64,000 nucleotides of DNA from Holdemania sp. Marseille-P2844 (GTDB lineage: Bacteria > Bacillota_I > Bacilli_A > Erysipelotrichales > Erysipelotrichaceae): assembly GCF_900120005.1 (NCBI RefSeq), contig NZ_LT635453.1, forward strand, positions 248,001 to 312,000, written 5' to 3'. The notes under the pieces are model-generated. The model worked only from the letters and a program-made list of their open reading frames with translations. It had not been told where the DNA came from and ran no database searches. This document shows positions 17,548 through 27,845 of the stretch, one piece after another (position 1 is the stretch's first letter; each line of letters begins with the position of its first letter). Made by a program: the position numbers and the translations under genes.

Positions 17548-19500
17548 ATGAAAAAACTGATGATTTTAGTCCTGGCTGCCGTGTTAGCCACCACGGCGGC
17601 AGGCTGCAGCGCAAACAACTCGTCATCCGCCGGCCAGCCTTCGGCGCAGACGAATGAAACGCGCGGCGTTACGCTGAGCGAAGGCGTCAGCGTTAAAGGC
17701 GTTCAGGCAGATGTCACCTATCCGCTGGAGGGATTGGACGACACGCTGGCGATGAACAATCTGACAACAATCAAAACGTATGCCGGACAAGGCCAGGTTT
17801 CCGTGACGCCGAAGGGAGCGGAAAGCTTCGATCTGTTCATCAACGGAACAGCCGTCGATCACAGCGAATTTGCGGGGAAAGCCTTCACGGTCGATTTCTC
17901 GGCTCTGGCAACCAACGAGATCAACACGATTCAGGTAACCAACATTCTTCCGGAAACCGCAAGCGTCAATATTAAAGTTGACTATCCGACGGTGATCGAA
18001 GGGACACCGGAGGAAGTCGGCTTCAGCAGCGAGAAGCTCAGCTTTATTGACGATCTGCTGAACAAGGAAGTGGAATATGGATTCCCGGGTGGTCAGCTGG
18101 TCATCATCAAAGACGGAAAGATGATCAAAAACACGGCTTACGGCTATGCCAATTCCTACAATCAGGATGGAACGCGGATTGAAAATCCGGTGCCAAGCAC
18201 TCCGGAAACCTTATATGATTTAGCGTCCAACACCAAAATGTACGCGACCAACTATGCGCTGCAAATGCTGGTCAGCGAAGGCAAGGTCAACATTACCGAT
18301 ACGATTCAAAGCTATTTCCCGGAATTCAAGGATGAAGCAGGCGCTGCCATCCGGGGCAAGGACACGATGACTCTCCAGAACATTCTGGAACATCAGGCCG
18401 GATTCCCGGCCGATCCGCAGTATCATAACGATACCTACGACAAGGATGATGGAATTGTCAACGGCGTCAACGATCTGTATTCAGTGGAAAAAGCCACGAC
18501 CAGGGAAATGATACTGAAGACTCCGCTGCAGTATGAGCCGGGAAGCAAGACCGTATACTCTGATGTCGACTACATGCTTCTGGGACTGATCGTCGAACAG
18601 GTTACCGGCATGGATCTCGATGTCTTTGTCGAAGAAAATATCTACAAGCCGCTGGGCCTCGATCACATCGTCTTCAATCCGCTGCAGAAGGGATTTGAAA
18701 AAGACCAGTGCGCGGCAACCGAGCTGAACGGCAATTCCCGCGACGGCGCGATTTCGTTTACGGTTAACCGTACCGATACGATTCAGGGCGAAGTCCATGA
18801 TGAAAAAGCTTTCTATGCGATGAACGGTGTTTCCGGTCATGCCGGTCTGTTTGCCGACGCGCAGGATCTGGCGCGCTTAGCGCAGGTCATGCTGAACCAG
18901 GGCGGTTATGGCGATGTCAAGCTGTTCTCGAAACAGACGATTGATCAATTCACCAAGCCGAAGTTCACAAGCCAGACCTATGGATTAGGCTGGCGGCGCA
19001 TGGGCGATCATGGTTACAGCTGGTATTTCGGACCACAGGCCGGAGCTTCAACGTATGGTCATACCGGTTGGACAGGTACACTGAGTTTAATCGACCCGGA
19101 AAATGATATGATCGTCATCTGGCTGTCCAACAAGATCAACAGTCCGGTTGTCGATCCGACGGTCAATCCGAATTATTTCTATGGCAACCATTTCATCGGC
19201 GGAACCCTGGGCGGTGTGGCGACGCTTGCTTATGACGCACTGAATCCGACATCCATGGACAGCATCGATTCCCTGTTGGCGCAGATGGTTGCGAACAAGC
19301 TGACATTGATCGAAACTGACGAAGGCTATCAGAACGCGGCGGACGAACAATCGCTGCAAGCCTTGATGGATCTGCTGGTCAGCCGTGTGGAAAAGACCGG
19401 CTCGGCCGCCGTGAAGAGTCAGGCCGAACGGCTGGTTGAAAAACTGAGCGATGAAGCGGCGAAAACGGCGCTGAACGAACGGCTGGCTGCGGTGAAATAA
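17548..19500 (+). CDS. Secreted serine hydrolase lipoprotein (beta-lactamase class C fold)
   Basis: A 650-residue exported lipoprotein. The signal peptide ends in TAAGC (Cys20). After a beta-rich region (about 40-150), the beta-lactamase/PBP4*-type domain shows the catalytic S-x-x-K in ASNTK (Ser227, Lys230), the tyrosine motif YSD (Tyr337) and a C-terminal GHTGWTGT triad. A helical C-terminal tail follows. The ATG at 17548 follows AGAGAGGAACAAGG; in-frame ATGs at 17488 overlap the -10 and are excluded. Members are esterases, D-amino-acid peptidases or amidases. The promoter suggests control by a GntR-type repressor and perhaps CcpA, so a role in cell-surface glycan or peptide use is plausible but unproven. 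Confidence 0.85.
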   Translation: MKKLMILVLAAVLATTAAGCSANNSSSAGQPSAQTNETRGVTLSEGVSVKGVQADVTYPLEGLDDTLAMNNLTTIKTYAGQGQVSVTPKGAESFDLFINGTAVDHSEFAGKAFTVDFSALATNEINTIQVTNILPETASVNIKVDYPTVIEGTPEEVGFSSEKLSFIDDLLNKEVEYGFPGGQLVIIKDGKMIKNTAYGYANSYNQDGTRIENPVPSTPETLYDLASNTKMYATNYALQMLVSEGKVNITDTIQSYFPEFKDEAGAAIRGKDTMTLQNILEHQAGFPADPQYHNDTYDKDDGIVNGVNDLYSVEKATTREMILKTPLQYEPGSKTVYSDVDYMLLGLIVEQVTGMDLDVFVEENIYKPLGLDHIVFNPLQKGFEKDQCAATELNGNSRDGAISFTVNRTDTIQGEVHDEKAFYAMNGVSGHAGLFADAQDLARLAQVMLNQGGYGDVKLFSKQTIDQFTKPKFTSQTYGLGWRRMGDHGYSWYFGPQAGASTYGHTGWTGTLSLIDPENDMIVIWLSNKINSPVVDPTVNPNYFYGNHFIGGTLGGVATLAYDALNPTSMDSIDSLLAQMVANKLTLIETDEGYQNAADEQSLQALMDLLVSRVEKTGSAAVKSQAERLVEKLSDEAAKTALNERLAAVK

Positions 19501-19680
19501 ACAATCTCGATTCATCAAAATCAGGATTTCACGCAAACTGTTGGAATGCAGAAATCTGCGGCAGGGAGCCTGCTTTCAGGCGCAGGGTGCTGAAAGGGCA
19601 GAGCTTGCCAAAAAAGAATCAGGATCAGGAAAAGGTTCTTCCTCAGCTTAGGGCAGACCTGAAATTTTCATGCAAAGAAG

Positions 19681-19726
19681 CAGGGGGTATGAAGCGTTAT
19701 CAAAACTTCGTACCCCTGTCTTTTTA
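19681..19726 (+). terminator. Rho-independent terminator
   Basis: CAGGGGGTATGAAG pairs with CTTCGTACCCCTG with one bulge, then a T tract. It lies 180 bases after the serine hydrolase; the rest of 19501-20059 shows no supported gene. Confidence 0.8.
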
Positions 19727-19933
19727 TCTTTCCTCAAGTTTAAGAAAGAACACGGGAAAAGGAGCGGATTGAATTTCGCTTCTTTTTGCTTTTGTGCAGA
19801 TGAAAAATTGAAGTCTTCATTGAACCCGCTCTAACTCGCCTCTTCGCTCCATCGTGCGGTAATCATTTTTCAGCCATTCCCCTTCCCCTATTTACCTGTT
19901 TCTTCATCAGAAACAGGAAAATGAGAGATAAAA

Positions 19934-19976
19934 AGCGGACTGCCCGGGCGTTATGTACACCGTCAGGCAATCCGCT
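19934..19976 (-). terminator. Rho-independent terminator (minus strand)
   Basis: Read on the minus strand, AGCGGATTGCC pairs with GGCAGTCCGCT (one mismatch) and runs into TTTTATC. It ends the LtaS-like gene. Confidence 0.8.
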
Positions 19977-20059
19977 GTTTTCGTAAGCAGCATTAGAGAT
20001 AAAACGGAAATCTTTGAGCGAAAATCTTATTCTCTGCTCATCGGTTTCCAAGATCCGGC

Positions 20060-21895
20060 TCAGGGATGGGATAAAGTTTCGGCCTTTTCCGTTAATTGAT
20101 CCTGAAAATAACCGCTGCCAAACAGCCGCTCATATTGCAGGGTCTGATAATCCTCAAGGACAGCGGTGAAATCCGTAGATTCCCAATGACTGTACGCATT
20201 TCCCTGCGAATCCATATAGCCCGCAAAGGTAACGACCGGCAGCGATGTGCGCAGAGTCTGTAAATACTGACCATAAGCATCCGTTTCCAATCCGGCATAG
20301 TCTAACAGAAGCGACGATAGAAAATTAAGACTGATTTCCGGCAGCGCTGTTTCCGGCAGGGGGTAATTAGCCCAGAGGACAAACGGAACCCGAAATTTGT
20401 TCATATACTCTTCCATGGATAATGTGCCGTCTTCCACGCCATAAGCTTTGTTCAGAAATGCCGGTTCCACGGAAGGCTGGTGATCGCCGAACATCAGAAT
20501 CAGCACCGGTTCATCCTGTCGGCTGAAATATTCAGTCAGCCGCAGAAACTGGTCTTCCGTTTTGTGAACGAGCGTCAGATACTGTTCGGCCATCGGATAA
20601 ACGCCCGGCTGATCCATCAGGCGAATTTCCGCCGGATAGTCCTTGACAGTGTACGCGCCATGATTCTGAATGGTGACGTTAAACAGAAATAACGGTTTGT
20701 CGGGATCACGATGTTCATAGTCCCACACAATCTGATCAAAATCTGTTTCATCGCTGACATAGCCATGTTCTGTGATGATCGGAACGTCCAGTTCGTCCGC
20801 GCTTTTAAATGAGTCGAAGCCCAGCCGCGGATAAGCCTGATCCCGCTGCCAGGAACTCCGCTCGCCCGGATGAAACGCCGCCGTTTGATAGCCGAGCTGT
20901 TTCAGCTGGGAAGCCAGAGAAAAGGAATCCTTTAAAATATATTGTTGATAAGGGATGCTTCCAGAGGGCAGAAAGGCCATCGAATTTCCGGTGAGAAACT
21001 CAAATTCACTGGCGCTGGTACCCGCGCCGAAAACGGAAGCATAGGCGTGGGAGAACCGGGCGTTATCCAGCTTGGAAATACCGTCGATGACGCTTTCGCT
21101 GAGCTGAAGATTGCCGAATTCTTCAAAATCTGCCCACGATTCATTCATGATTGCGATGATATGCGGTTTCTGATTCAAAGTCAGAGCCGGCTCCTTTGCA
21201 AAGACGGAGCTTAAGATCTGATCCAGCTTTTCTCTGGAGGTATCGGAAGGAACTTCAACGTTCATGAATTCGGTATTGCGCAGGAAGGTAGCGAGGATTC
21301 CGCTTTTCTGATAAGCGCCGCGCTGATCCCAGACATCTGTCTGAACGTTGAAGCGGGCCAGGTTTTTCGGAGAGGTGAAGACCGCGCAAAGCAGCGCCAG
21401 CGTCAGGCAGAGAAGCCGCAGCGGCAGGGGAAAGCGTCGGCAGAGCGCATGGGGCAGTACGTCAAATCTGCGGAAATGAAGGAGAACGATCAACGCTCCG
21501 ATCAAAACTACCGCAGCGATGATCATGGGCCCGGTCGGCGTAAAATCATAGGTGGAAGAGACGGCCAGCGCCGTGTTCAGCGCCGTCAGGTCCCAGGGCA
21601 GAACCGGCGTGCCGCGGAAGACGGAGACGAAATAATTGATCGCGCCTAAAAGCGCGCAGGCCGTGTGGATCATAACGCTGGCGGCGGCCGGTTTGCGGAT
21701 CAGGGCGCAAAGCAGATAATAAAGCACGCCGACGCAGATCGCGTTGGCCAGAAAGGCGGACGCGGAAATTTGCCACGGATCGCCGCAGTAGACATACTGC
21801 ATCAGAAAGACGGCGGTAAAGGGCGTCGCGCTCATCAGGCACAAGCCTCCGATCCGAAGCCGATGCTTATTTATATTTTTTAACACGTGGTTCAA
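20060..21895 (-). CDS. LTA synthase family membrane sulfatase
   Basis: A 611-residue protein with about five N-terminal membrane helices and an extracellular sulfatase-fold domain from about 240. Expected catalytic sites are visible: MNESW (Glu252), the nucleophile threonine in GAGTSASEFE (Thr293) and FGDHQPS near 460. LtaS enzymes polymerise glycerol-phosphate from phosphatidylglycerol on lipoteichoic acid; relatives modify other surface polymers, so the product is uncertain. The start is TTG at 21895 behind an AAAGGGGGAT ribosome site; a GTG two codons on is the alternative. Confidence 0.85.
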   Translation of the reverse strand: MNHVLKNINKHRLRIGGLCLMSATPFTAVFLMQYVYCGDPWQISASAFLANAICVGVLYYLLCALIRKPAAASVMIHTACALLGAINYFVSVFRGTPVLPWDLTALNTALAVSSTYDFTPTGPMIIAAVVLIGALIVLLHFRRFDVLPHALCRRFPLPLRLLCLTLALLCAVFTSPKNLARFNVQTDVWDQRGAYQKSGILATFLRNTEFMNVEVPSDTSREKLDQILSSVFAKEPALTLNQKPHIIAIMNESWADFEEFGNLQLSESVIDGISKLDNARFSHAYASVFGAGTSASEFEFLTGNSMAFLPSGSIPYQQYILKDSFSLASQLKQLGYQTAAFHPGERSSWQRDQAYPRLGFDSFKSADELDVPIITEHGYVSDETDFDQIVWDYEHRDPDKPLFLFNVTIQNHGAYTVKDYPAEIRLMDQPGVYPMAEQYLTLVHKTEDQFLRLTEYFSRQDEPVLILMFGDHQPSVEPAFLNKAYGVEDGTLSMEEYMNKFRVPFVLWANYPLPETALPEISLNFLSSLLLDYAGLETDAYGQYLQTLRTSLPVVTFAGYMDSQGNAYSHWESTDFTAVLEDYQTLQYERLFGSGYFQDQLTEKAETLSHP

Positions 21896-22443
21896 GGTGT
21901 TTATCCCCCTTTCATGTTCGCTTTCACAGAACGAACAACTTGGCTTATTTTAAACGAGTTCCCCGGAAAGATCAAGAAAGCCCGGGGAATTCACTAAAAA
22001 TTCCCATATTTAAAAGGCTGCTTGCGATTGGCGTAGGGGGGAAAACCGCTGAATTCAGCAAGCGGATAGCGGCCGAGAACAAGGAAATATGAAATGGTTA
22101 AACAGCGATCAGAATCAATCGGCGAGTTTAACTGCTGCAGGATTTGCGGAGATAGGGAAGCAAATTCGGGAAAGCGGAAAGAAGCGAAGCTTGACAACAA
22201 GCCGGACACCCTTCTTATCGTGCCTGCTCTCTGGGATATGGCGGGCTTCAATGAGTTTGTCAATCAGAGGGAAAAATTGAGTTCAGGCAACGATGCAAGG
22301 CAGCGATCCTCTCTGGAAAGCTGCAATATTGATCCCAAAAATACGGCGCCCATTCTCTGCGGACGTTTCCCGCCGTCTTGCATTCATTGTGATTTCGCCT
22401 TACAATATCTCTCATAACCAGCTTGAATAAGGGGGAATTCAGG
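21896..22443. other. Intergenic region without a supported gene
   Basis: About 550 bases between a divergent LtaS-like gene and a MATE transporter gene. A 107-codon frame (22094-22417, plus) has no ribosome site and resembles no family, so it is not called. No promoter was convincing. The stretch may contain decayed sequence. Confidence 0.4.
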
Positions 22444-23814
22444 ATGAAGCGGGAAAACTGGGCGTTTTTAAAACGGGTAATTTTACTCTCGCTGCCGGTC
22501 ATGATCCAGCAGCTTTTAACGAATATGCTGAACCTGTGCGATACGATGATGATCGGCGGGATCGGGGAGAATGCGATCAGCGCGGTGGCGATCGTCAACA
22601 AAGTCTTTTTTGTTTATCAGCTGATTTTATTCGGATTAAGCAATGGGATCGGAATCTTCATCTCGCAATACATGGGGGCGCGGCAGGAGGATCAGATTAC
22701 CGATCTGTATAATTTTGGACTTGGCTTGTGCTGTGTGATGGGGATTCTGGTGACCGGAATTCTGGTCATTTTCCCGCAGCCGATTCTCGGTTTATTCGTT
22801 CAGAATCCGCTGGTGCTGGCAGATGCGGAAGCGTATTTAGGCGTGCTGCTGTGGACGCTGCTGCCGTTTGCCTGCACGTCGATGATCAGCGTGGCGTGCC
22901 GCGTCATGGGCCGGCCGGCGATTCCGATGGTGTCCGGCGTGATTTCCTGCCTTGTCAACATTGTTTTAAACGCGCTGCTGATTTATGGTTTATTCCACTT
23001 TCCGCGCTGGGGAGTGATCGGCGCAGCGGCCGCAACGATGATCGCGCGGTTTTTGGAAGCGGCTTATTTGTTCTATGCCTCCCGCAAATATCTGCCAACG
23101 CTGAAGCTGCGGTTAAAAAATCATCTGCCCTCTTCGATGCGTTGGACGGTTATCCGCAAGGCGCTGCCGCTGATGGGAAACGAATTGATCTGGTCGCTGG
23201 GGCTGAACATGATCTTTATTAATTACAGCTTTATCGCGGAACAGTACATTCCGGCGATCACGGTGGTCGACAACATCAGCAATCTGGTCTACGTTGCCTT
23301 CAGCGGCTGTTCGGTGGCGGTCGGGGTGATCATCGGTCAGGCGTTAGGTTCAGGGAAGCTGGACCAGGCAAAGCAGGATGCAAAGAAAATGATCGGCTTT
23401 GCGCTGACGGTGTATCTGGCAGGAGGTCTGATTTTAGTGGCGATCCATCGCTGGGCGCCGGTCTGGTTCTCGCTGAGTCCGGCGAATGTTTCGATGGCGG
23501 CGGTTTTAATTCTGGCGAAGGCGTTTCTGGCCTGGACGCAGGGCTACGCGAACACGGTTTATTATATTCTGCGGGCGGGCGGCGACACGAAGTCGGTGCT
23601 GATCATCGACGGCCTGTTTACCTGGTTTGGCCCGGTGCTGCTGAGCTTTCTTGTCGCGCGGGTATTCCGGGTTTCGTTGTTTCCCGCTTACTGCATCGTC
23701 GAAGGCGCGGGTTTAGTCAAAGTTTGCCTGGCCACGGGTTTTCTGAAAAAAGGCAACTGGCTGAAAAACTTAACGGACAGTTCGTCAGAAAGAATTCAGG
23801 CCGGGCAGGCGTAA
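22444..23814 (+). CDS. MATE-family efflux transporter
   Basis: A 456-residue protein with about twelve membrane helices in two MatE repeats (about 15-175 and 240-400). The early segment SLPVMIQQLLTNMLNLCDTM and the GENAISAVAIVNKVFF loop are typical. It exports cationic drugs or metabolites by Na+ or H+ antiport; substrate unknown. The ATG at 22444 lies after AAGGGGGAATTCAGG; an ATG at 22423 overlaps that site and is less likely. It stands alone and is followed by a very long hairpin. Confidence 0.92.
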   Translation: MKRENWAFLKRVILLSLPVMIQQLLTNMLNLCDTMMIGGIGENAISAVAIVNKVFFVYQLILFGLSNGIGIFISQYMGARQEDQITDLYNFGLGLCCVMGILVTGILVIFPQPILGLFVQNPLVLADAEAYLGVLLWTLLPFACTSMISVACRVMGRPAIPMVSGVISCLVNIVLNALLIYGLFHFPRWGVIGAAAATMIARFLEAAYLFYASRKYLPTLKLRLKNHLPSSMRWTVIRKALPLMGNELIWSLGLNMIFINYSFIAEQYIPAITVVDNISNLVYVAFSGCSVAVGVIIGQALGSGKLDQAKQDAKKMIGFALTVYLAGGLILVAIHRWAPVWFSLSPANVSMAAVLILAKAFLAWTQGYANTVYYILRAGGDTKSVLIIDGLFTWFGPVLLSFLVARVFRVSLFPAYCIVEGAGLVKVCLATGFLKKGNWLKNLTDSSSERIQAGQA

Positions 23815-23923
23815 TCTTTCTATAATAAAGCAAGGCAGACGCGTGATACAGGATTGTGAGGAACAGATTGACGGAAAATAATCAATGAATTTGAACAACG
23901 AATCAAAGAAATAAAGGAGTTAA

Positions 23924-24013
23924 AAAAAGCATCTCTTCCTGCCGCGAATAAGCGCTCCCGGAACAGCGGGACGCAAAATTGCCGCGGGAGCATCAGGACA
24001 GATATGCTTTTTA
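23924..24013. terminator. Long nested bidirectional hairpin
   Basis: Outer arms AAAAAGCAT and ATGCTTTTT enclose CCTG/CAGG and an inner GCTCCCG/CGGGAGC pair, about 90 bases in all, between the convergent MATE and DUF554 genes. It can terminate both strands. Confidence 0.7.
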
Positions 24014-24052
24014 TTTCGTTTTAACAGGGAAAAAATCGTTTAATCATATTGA

Positions 24053-24772
24053 TTAAAATAATGGCGTCAATAAGAGCGCGATCAGTAAGGCGGGAAGCAG
24101 ATTAGCGACCCGAATTTTAGTGTTAAACATCAGATTGACGCCGACGCAGAAGATTAACATGGAACCGGTCATGGCCAGATTGGCGATCATCCCATCCGTC
24201 AGCACCGGGGCGATCAGCCGCGCCAGGAAAGTGATCGAGCCTTGGAACAAAACGAGCGGAATGACGGAAAAGACCGCGCCTTTACCCAAAGCCGAAGTAA
24301 AGATCATGATGATCAGACAATCCAGCACTGCTTTAGTGATCAACAGCGACGGGTTGGCGGACAAGCCGTCCTGCAGCGCGCCGACAATCGCCATCGCTCC
24401 GACGCAGATCGTCAGCGAAGCGGTGAGGAACGCCTCCATAAACTGATCGTCCTGATCGCTGCCGGTTTTCTTTTTCAGCCAGCTTCCGAATTGCTCAAAC
24501 CGGAATTCAAGGTTAATTCCTTCGCCCACCAGCGCGCCGGCAGCCAGGCTGATCACCGACAACATTGTGCCCTGTACGCTGACAGCACTATTTTGAATCA
24601 CCAACATTTTTTCCAGGGCTCCGGAAATTCCGATAAAGATCGAAGACAAGCCCAGCGCCTGCATTAACGTGTCCTGAAACCGCTGCGGCAGACCTTTACG
24701 GAAGATCAGACCCAGCAGCCCGCCGCCGATGACCGCCAATCCGTTTATCAATGTCCCTAAACCTGGTATCAT
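24053..24772 (-). CDS. DUF554 family membrane protein
   Basis: A 239-residue protein with about six to seven hydrophobic segments, starting MIPGLGTLINGLAVIGGGLLG, which is the DUF554 (YqgA/YdfK) signature. The family is a putative transporter of unknown substrate. The start follows AGAGGGA. It stands alone on the minus strand, and the 139 bases to the next gene hold nothing recognised. Confidence 0.85.
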   Translation of the reverse strand: MIPGLGTLINGLAVIGGGLLGLIFRKGLPQRFQDTLMQALGLSSIFIGISGALEKMLVIQNSAVSVQGTMLSVISLAAGALVGEGINLEFRFEQFGSWLKKKTGSDQDDQFMEAFLTASLTICVGAMAIVGALQDGLSANPSLLITKAVLDCLIIMIFTSALGKGAVFSVIPLVLFQGSITFLARLIAPVLTDGMIANLAMTGSMLIFCVGVNLMFNTKIRVANLLPALLIALLLTPLF

Positions 24773-24911
24773 TGTTATCCCTCTCTCTGTTTACCGGCTT
24801 CTTGTTTTCCCTCGCACGTTGCGCTCAGAGGCTTTAATCGGCGCAGTGAGAAACAGTGGAATTCCATCGCTGAGATAGTGAAGAAAACCGCAGTCTATCG
24901 CATTCCCGCAC

Positions 24912-25964
24912 CTATTTCTTGAATTCCCCATAAGTTTTATAGATTTTTTCTTCATTGTTCATGACGGTCTGACTTGGCTGATAATCCGTATCACCGTAAA
25001 TATTCGCATGCAGATGACGCACCATATCACTGTAACTGCGCACCAGATAACCACCCAGTCCCGGACAGCGCATGATATCGTCATATTCGCCGCTCGGTTC
25101 TTTATACGTTTCAATTCTGGTCAGATCGAAGCTCAACAATGAAACGAGATATTTTTTGATCTCGGAATTCGTCAGGTTCGTCGTGATATAGGGAAGCATG
25201 TCGTTGACGATCTCCATCAATTCCAGAATATTCTTATGCTTCAGTTTGGCGATGATCGCGTTAATCACGTTGTTCTGGCGGTCCATCCGCACGAAATCAC
25301 TGTCGATGTAGCGCTGCCGGCAGTACATCATCGCGTCGTAGCCATTGAGCGTATTGGTTCCCGTCTGCACGCTGTGCTTCGTTTTTCCTGTCAGCGCCCC
25401 GACTTCCCTGGCCGTCAGATCAATGTCGACGCCGCCGATCAGATCGACAAGCCTTTCCACCGCGTTAAAACTGAATGTCACATACTGCGTGATGTCCAGG
25501 TCCAAGTTGTAATTCAGGGTCTGAACGGCCAGCGTTGCGCCGCCGAACCAGTAAGCCCAGTTGAAATGTCCGTATTTTTGATGATCGCCGGGAATCCAGA
25601 CGACGACATCCCGTTCCACGGACGTAATTTTTAATTTTTTGTTATCAAAATCAAGCGATACAATTTTCATCGCGTCGCTGCGGTCCTCGTCGGTGCCCGT
25701 CGGCCCCTGGCTGTTATCCGCGCCAAACAAAGCGATATTCACCAGCTTCCGTTCTTTCACCGCTTCGCTGACTTCCGGCGCGATCGCTGCCGTTTCGCTC
25801 TCGATGGTTTCGCCATGTTCCATTTTGTTAAGCATCGCATCCATCGCCCAGTTGGCCGCGCCATAGCCGCAGCCGCCGGTCAACAGGATGACGGCGATGA
25901 TAATGCATCCTGTTTTTACCCCTTTTTTCAATTCCTTCACCTCTGCGATAATAAACGAGTTCAT
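24912..25964 (-). CDS. LytR-CpsA-Psr (LCP) family protein
   Basis: An about 350-residue membrane-anchored phosphotransferase. One N-terminal helix is followed by the LCP domain, with DRSDAMKIVSLDF, the SVERDVVVWIPG pyrophosphate-binding arginine region and RQRYIDSDFVRMDRQ. LCP enzymes attach teichoic acids or capsule to peptidoglycan. The start is uncertain: ATG at 25964 lies only one base after AAAGGA, while TTG at 25931 sits behind GAGGTGAAGG and gives LKKGVKTGC, a typical membrane anchor. An even longer frame to 26000 is unsupported. The gene stands alone. Confidence 0.88.
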   Translation of the reverse strand: MNSFIIAEVKELKKGVKTGCIIIAVILLTGGCGYGAANWAMDAMLNKMEHGETIESETAAIAPEVSEAVKERKLVNIALFGADNSQGPTGTDEDRSDAMKIVSLDFDNKKLKITSVERDVVVWIPGDHQKYGHFNWAYWFGGATLAVQTLNYNLDLDITQYVTFSFNAVERLVDLIGGVDIDLTAREVGALTGKTKHSVQTGTNTLNGYDAMMYCRQRYIDSDFVRMDRQNNVINAIIAKLKHKNILELMEIVNDMLPYITTNLTNSEIKKYLVSLLSFDLTRIETYKEPSGEYDDIMRCPGLGGYLVRSYSDMVRHLHANIYGDTDYQPSQTVMNNEEKIYKTYGEFKK

Positions 25965-26200
25965 TCCTTTATCTTTTTCATTATACCAGTTTGAAGCCAA
26001 AGCGAAATGATAAAAGCAGAAAACCGGCGACGCAGGAACATCTCAGCAGCTATTTTGTAAATATAATTCAACTCATCCCTGAAAATAATAAACAGGAATG
26101 AAACGCAGGGATAACCACACAGATTTTTTGAATAACAGGTTAAATCCGCAGGCAGCGATCGGGATGAAGCCGGTTGACGAAGGGGCAAAATCAACTGGAG

Positions 26201-27097
26201 TTATGATTTTAATCTTTCGGTTTGTGAATCTGGTTTTTTCTTTCCGGCAAGAATGTATAAAATCACTGCCAGAATAATGATCAGGCAGCCGAGGATCTTC
26301 GCCGTCGTTAATTCTTCGTGCAATAACAATGCGCCGCAGATCACGCTGCCGATCGGTTCAAACAGGCAGAAAATCGAAGCGGTTGAGGAACCCAGAGCTT
26401 CAATACCTTTTTGAAGCAGGACTACCGCCAGAAACGAGGTCATCATGGCGATCACAATCATCGTCAGATAGGAAATGACCGGCTGTTGATAATGCAGACC
26501 ATCGGTAAACGTTCCGACGAGAAAGAGATCGGCGGCCGCAAACAAAGCCAGCCAGAATGAACAAAGAAATGGATTCATCCGGGATAATCCTTTCTTTTCC
26601 AGCAAGACCAGATAAAATGCATAGGTCATTCCTGAAGCCAGCGCTATCGCGACGCCCGTCAGGTTTTTCAGATTGCCGAAGTCCATGAAAAACAAGGTGC
26701 CGGTCAAGGCCAGGATTAACGCCAGAACTTTAATTTTGCCCAATTTCTCGTGATAGAAAAAACGGCAGAACAAAGCGACGAACAGTGGGTAGAAAAAATG
26801 CAGCGTGGTGCCGGCGCCGACGCCGATATAGGAATAACTGCTGTATAAAAGCAGCGGCGTAAGACAGGATCCCATTGTTGCAACGAACAACAGGGCGAGA
26901 AACTGATCCCGCGGCAGCTTAACCGAAACCCGGCTGCGCCGCATCAGAACGAACAAAACCGGAAGCACAAACAAATTACGGAACATGACCATGGTCAGCG
27001 GATTATTACCCCAATCATAAGTCCAACTGACGAAAACCGGCGAGATGGCAAACAAGAGAGCGGAGAGGATCGTTAAAACGATGCCTGTCGTTTTCAT
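26201..27097 (-). CDS. EamA/DMT-family transporter
   Basis: A 298-residue inner-membrane protein with about ten helices in two EamA repeats. It is only distantly like the exporter at 1.2-2.1 kb. The start ATG follows GGAAGAAGGAATG. It is divergent from the NUDIX operon and has no regulator beside it; the substrate is unknown. Confidence 0.9.
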   Translation of the reverse strand: MKTTGIVLTILSALLFAISPVFVSWTYDWGNNPLTMVMFRNLFVLPVLFVLMRRSRVSVKLPRDQFLALLFVATMGSCLTPLLLYSSYSYIGVGAGTTLHFFYPLFVALFCRFFYHEKLGKIKVLALILALTGTLFFMDFGNLKNLTGVAIALASGMTYAFYLVLLEKKGLSRMNPFLCSFWLALFAAADLFLVGTFTDGLHYQQPVISYLTMIVIAMMTSFLAVVLLQKGIEALGSSTASIFCLFEPIGSVICGALLLHEELTTAKILGCLIIILAVILYILAGKKKPDSQTERLKS

Positions 27098-27302
27098 GAC
27101 GCATTCCTTCTTCCTTTTCTCCTTTTATTATAAACCTCTGGAAAGTCAGGTGAAGCAAGATGATTGCACGAATATTGAGGAAGTCGATTTTCATCTTGAT
27201 TTTTCCATGAAATCTCTCTATAACTAAATCAGAGCCTGAAAAGGAATTCCGTCAGGACGCTCCAAAGTCATGGAGACGGGAAACGGAAAACAGGGGGGAA
27301 TA

Positions 27303-27845
27303 ATGAAACTGATTGAACAAACCAATTCACAAAAACGGGTTTTTACCGGACGGCTGATTCATGTGCGGCATGATGAAGTTACCTTGCCCGACGGGACGGA
27401 AACGATCCGTGAGGTCGTTGAACATCCCGGCGGCGTGGCGATCGCAGCGCTGACCGATCAGAATGAGCTGCTTCTCGTCGATCAATTCCGCTATGCCCAA
27501 CAGCGGATCATGCGCGAAGTCCCGGCAGGCAAACGAGAACCTGGCGAGGATCCGTTAGTCACCGCGAAGCGGGAGCTGCAGGAAGAAACCGGCTATACCG
27601 CTGAAACCTTTGAGTTTATGGGCGAGATGGTGCCGACCGGCGCGTATCTGGAAGAAACAATACAGATGTATTGGGCAAAGGGACTGACCTTTGTCGGTAC
27701 GCATCTGGATGAAGATGAATTCCTGAACTGCGTAAAGGTGCCGTTGAAGGACGTCGTCGATCAGGTGATGCGCGGTGAGATTATCGACGGGAAAACGATC
27801 GCGATGACGCTGAAATTACAAGCTTTATTGGAGGAAGAACAATGA
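27303..27845 (+). CDS. nudF: ADP-ribose pyrophosphatase (NUDIX hydrolase)
   Basis: A 180-residue NUDIX enzyme of the NudF type, hydrolysing ADP-ribose to AMP and ribose 5-phosphate. The full Nudix box is present from GKREPGED through RELQEETGYT, matching G-x5-E-x7-REUxEExGU. The preceding loop VDQFRYAQQR and the segment PTGAYLEETIQMY are typical. The ATG at 27303 follows GGGGGG; an upstream start at 27270 is unsupported. Its stop overlaps the gamma-glutamyltransferase start by four bases. Confidence 0.88.
   Translation: MKLIEQTNSQKRVFTGRLIHVRHDEVTLPDGTETIREVVEHPGGVAIAALTDQNELLLVDQFRYAQQRIMREVPAGKREPGEDPLVTAKRELQEETGYTAETFEFMGEMVPTGAYLEETIQMYWAKGLTFVGTHLDEDEFLNCVKVPLKDVVDQVMRGEIIDGKTIAMTLKLQALLEEEQ

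Noticed and set aside
22094-22417. A 107-codon plus-strand frame with several Cys
   Set aside because: No ribosome site and poor codon pattern; left as intergenic.
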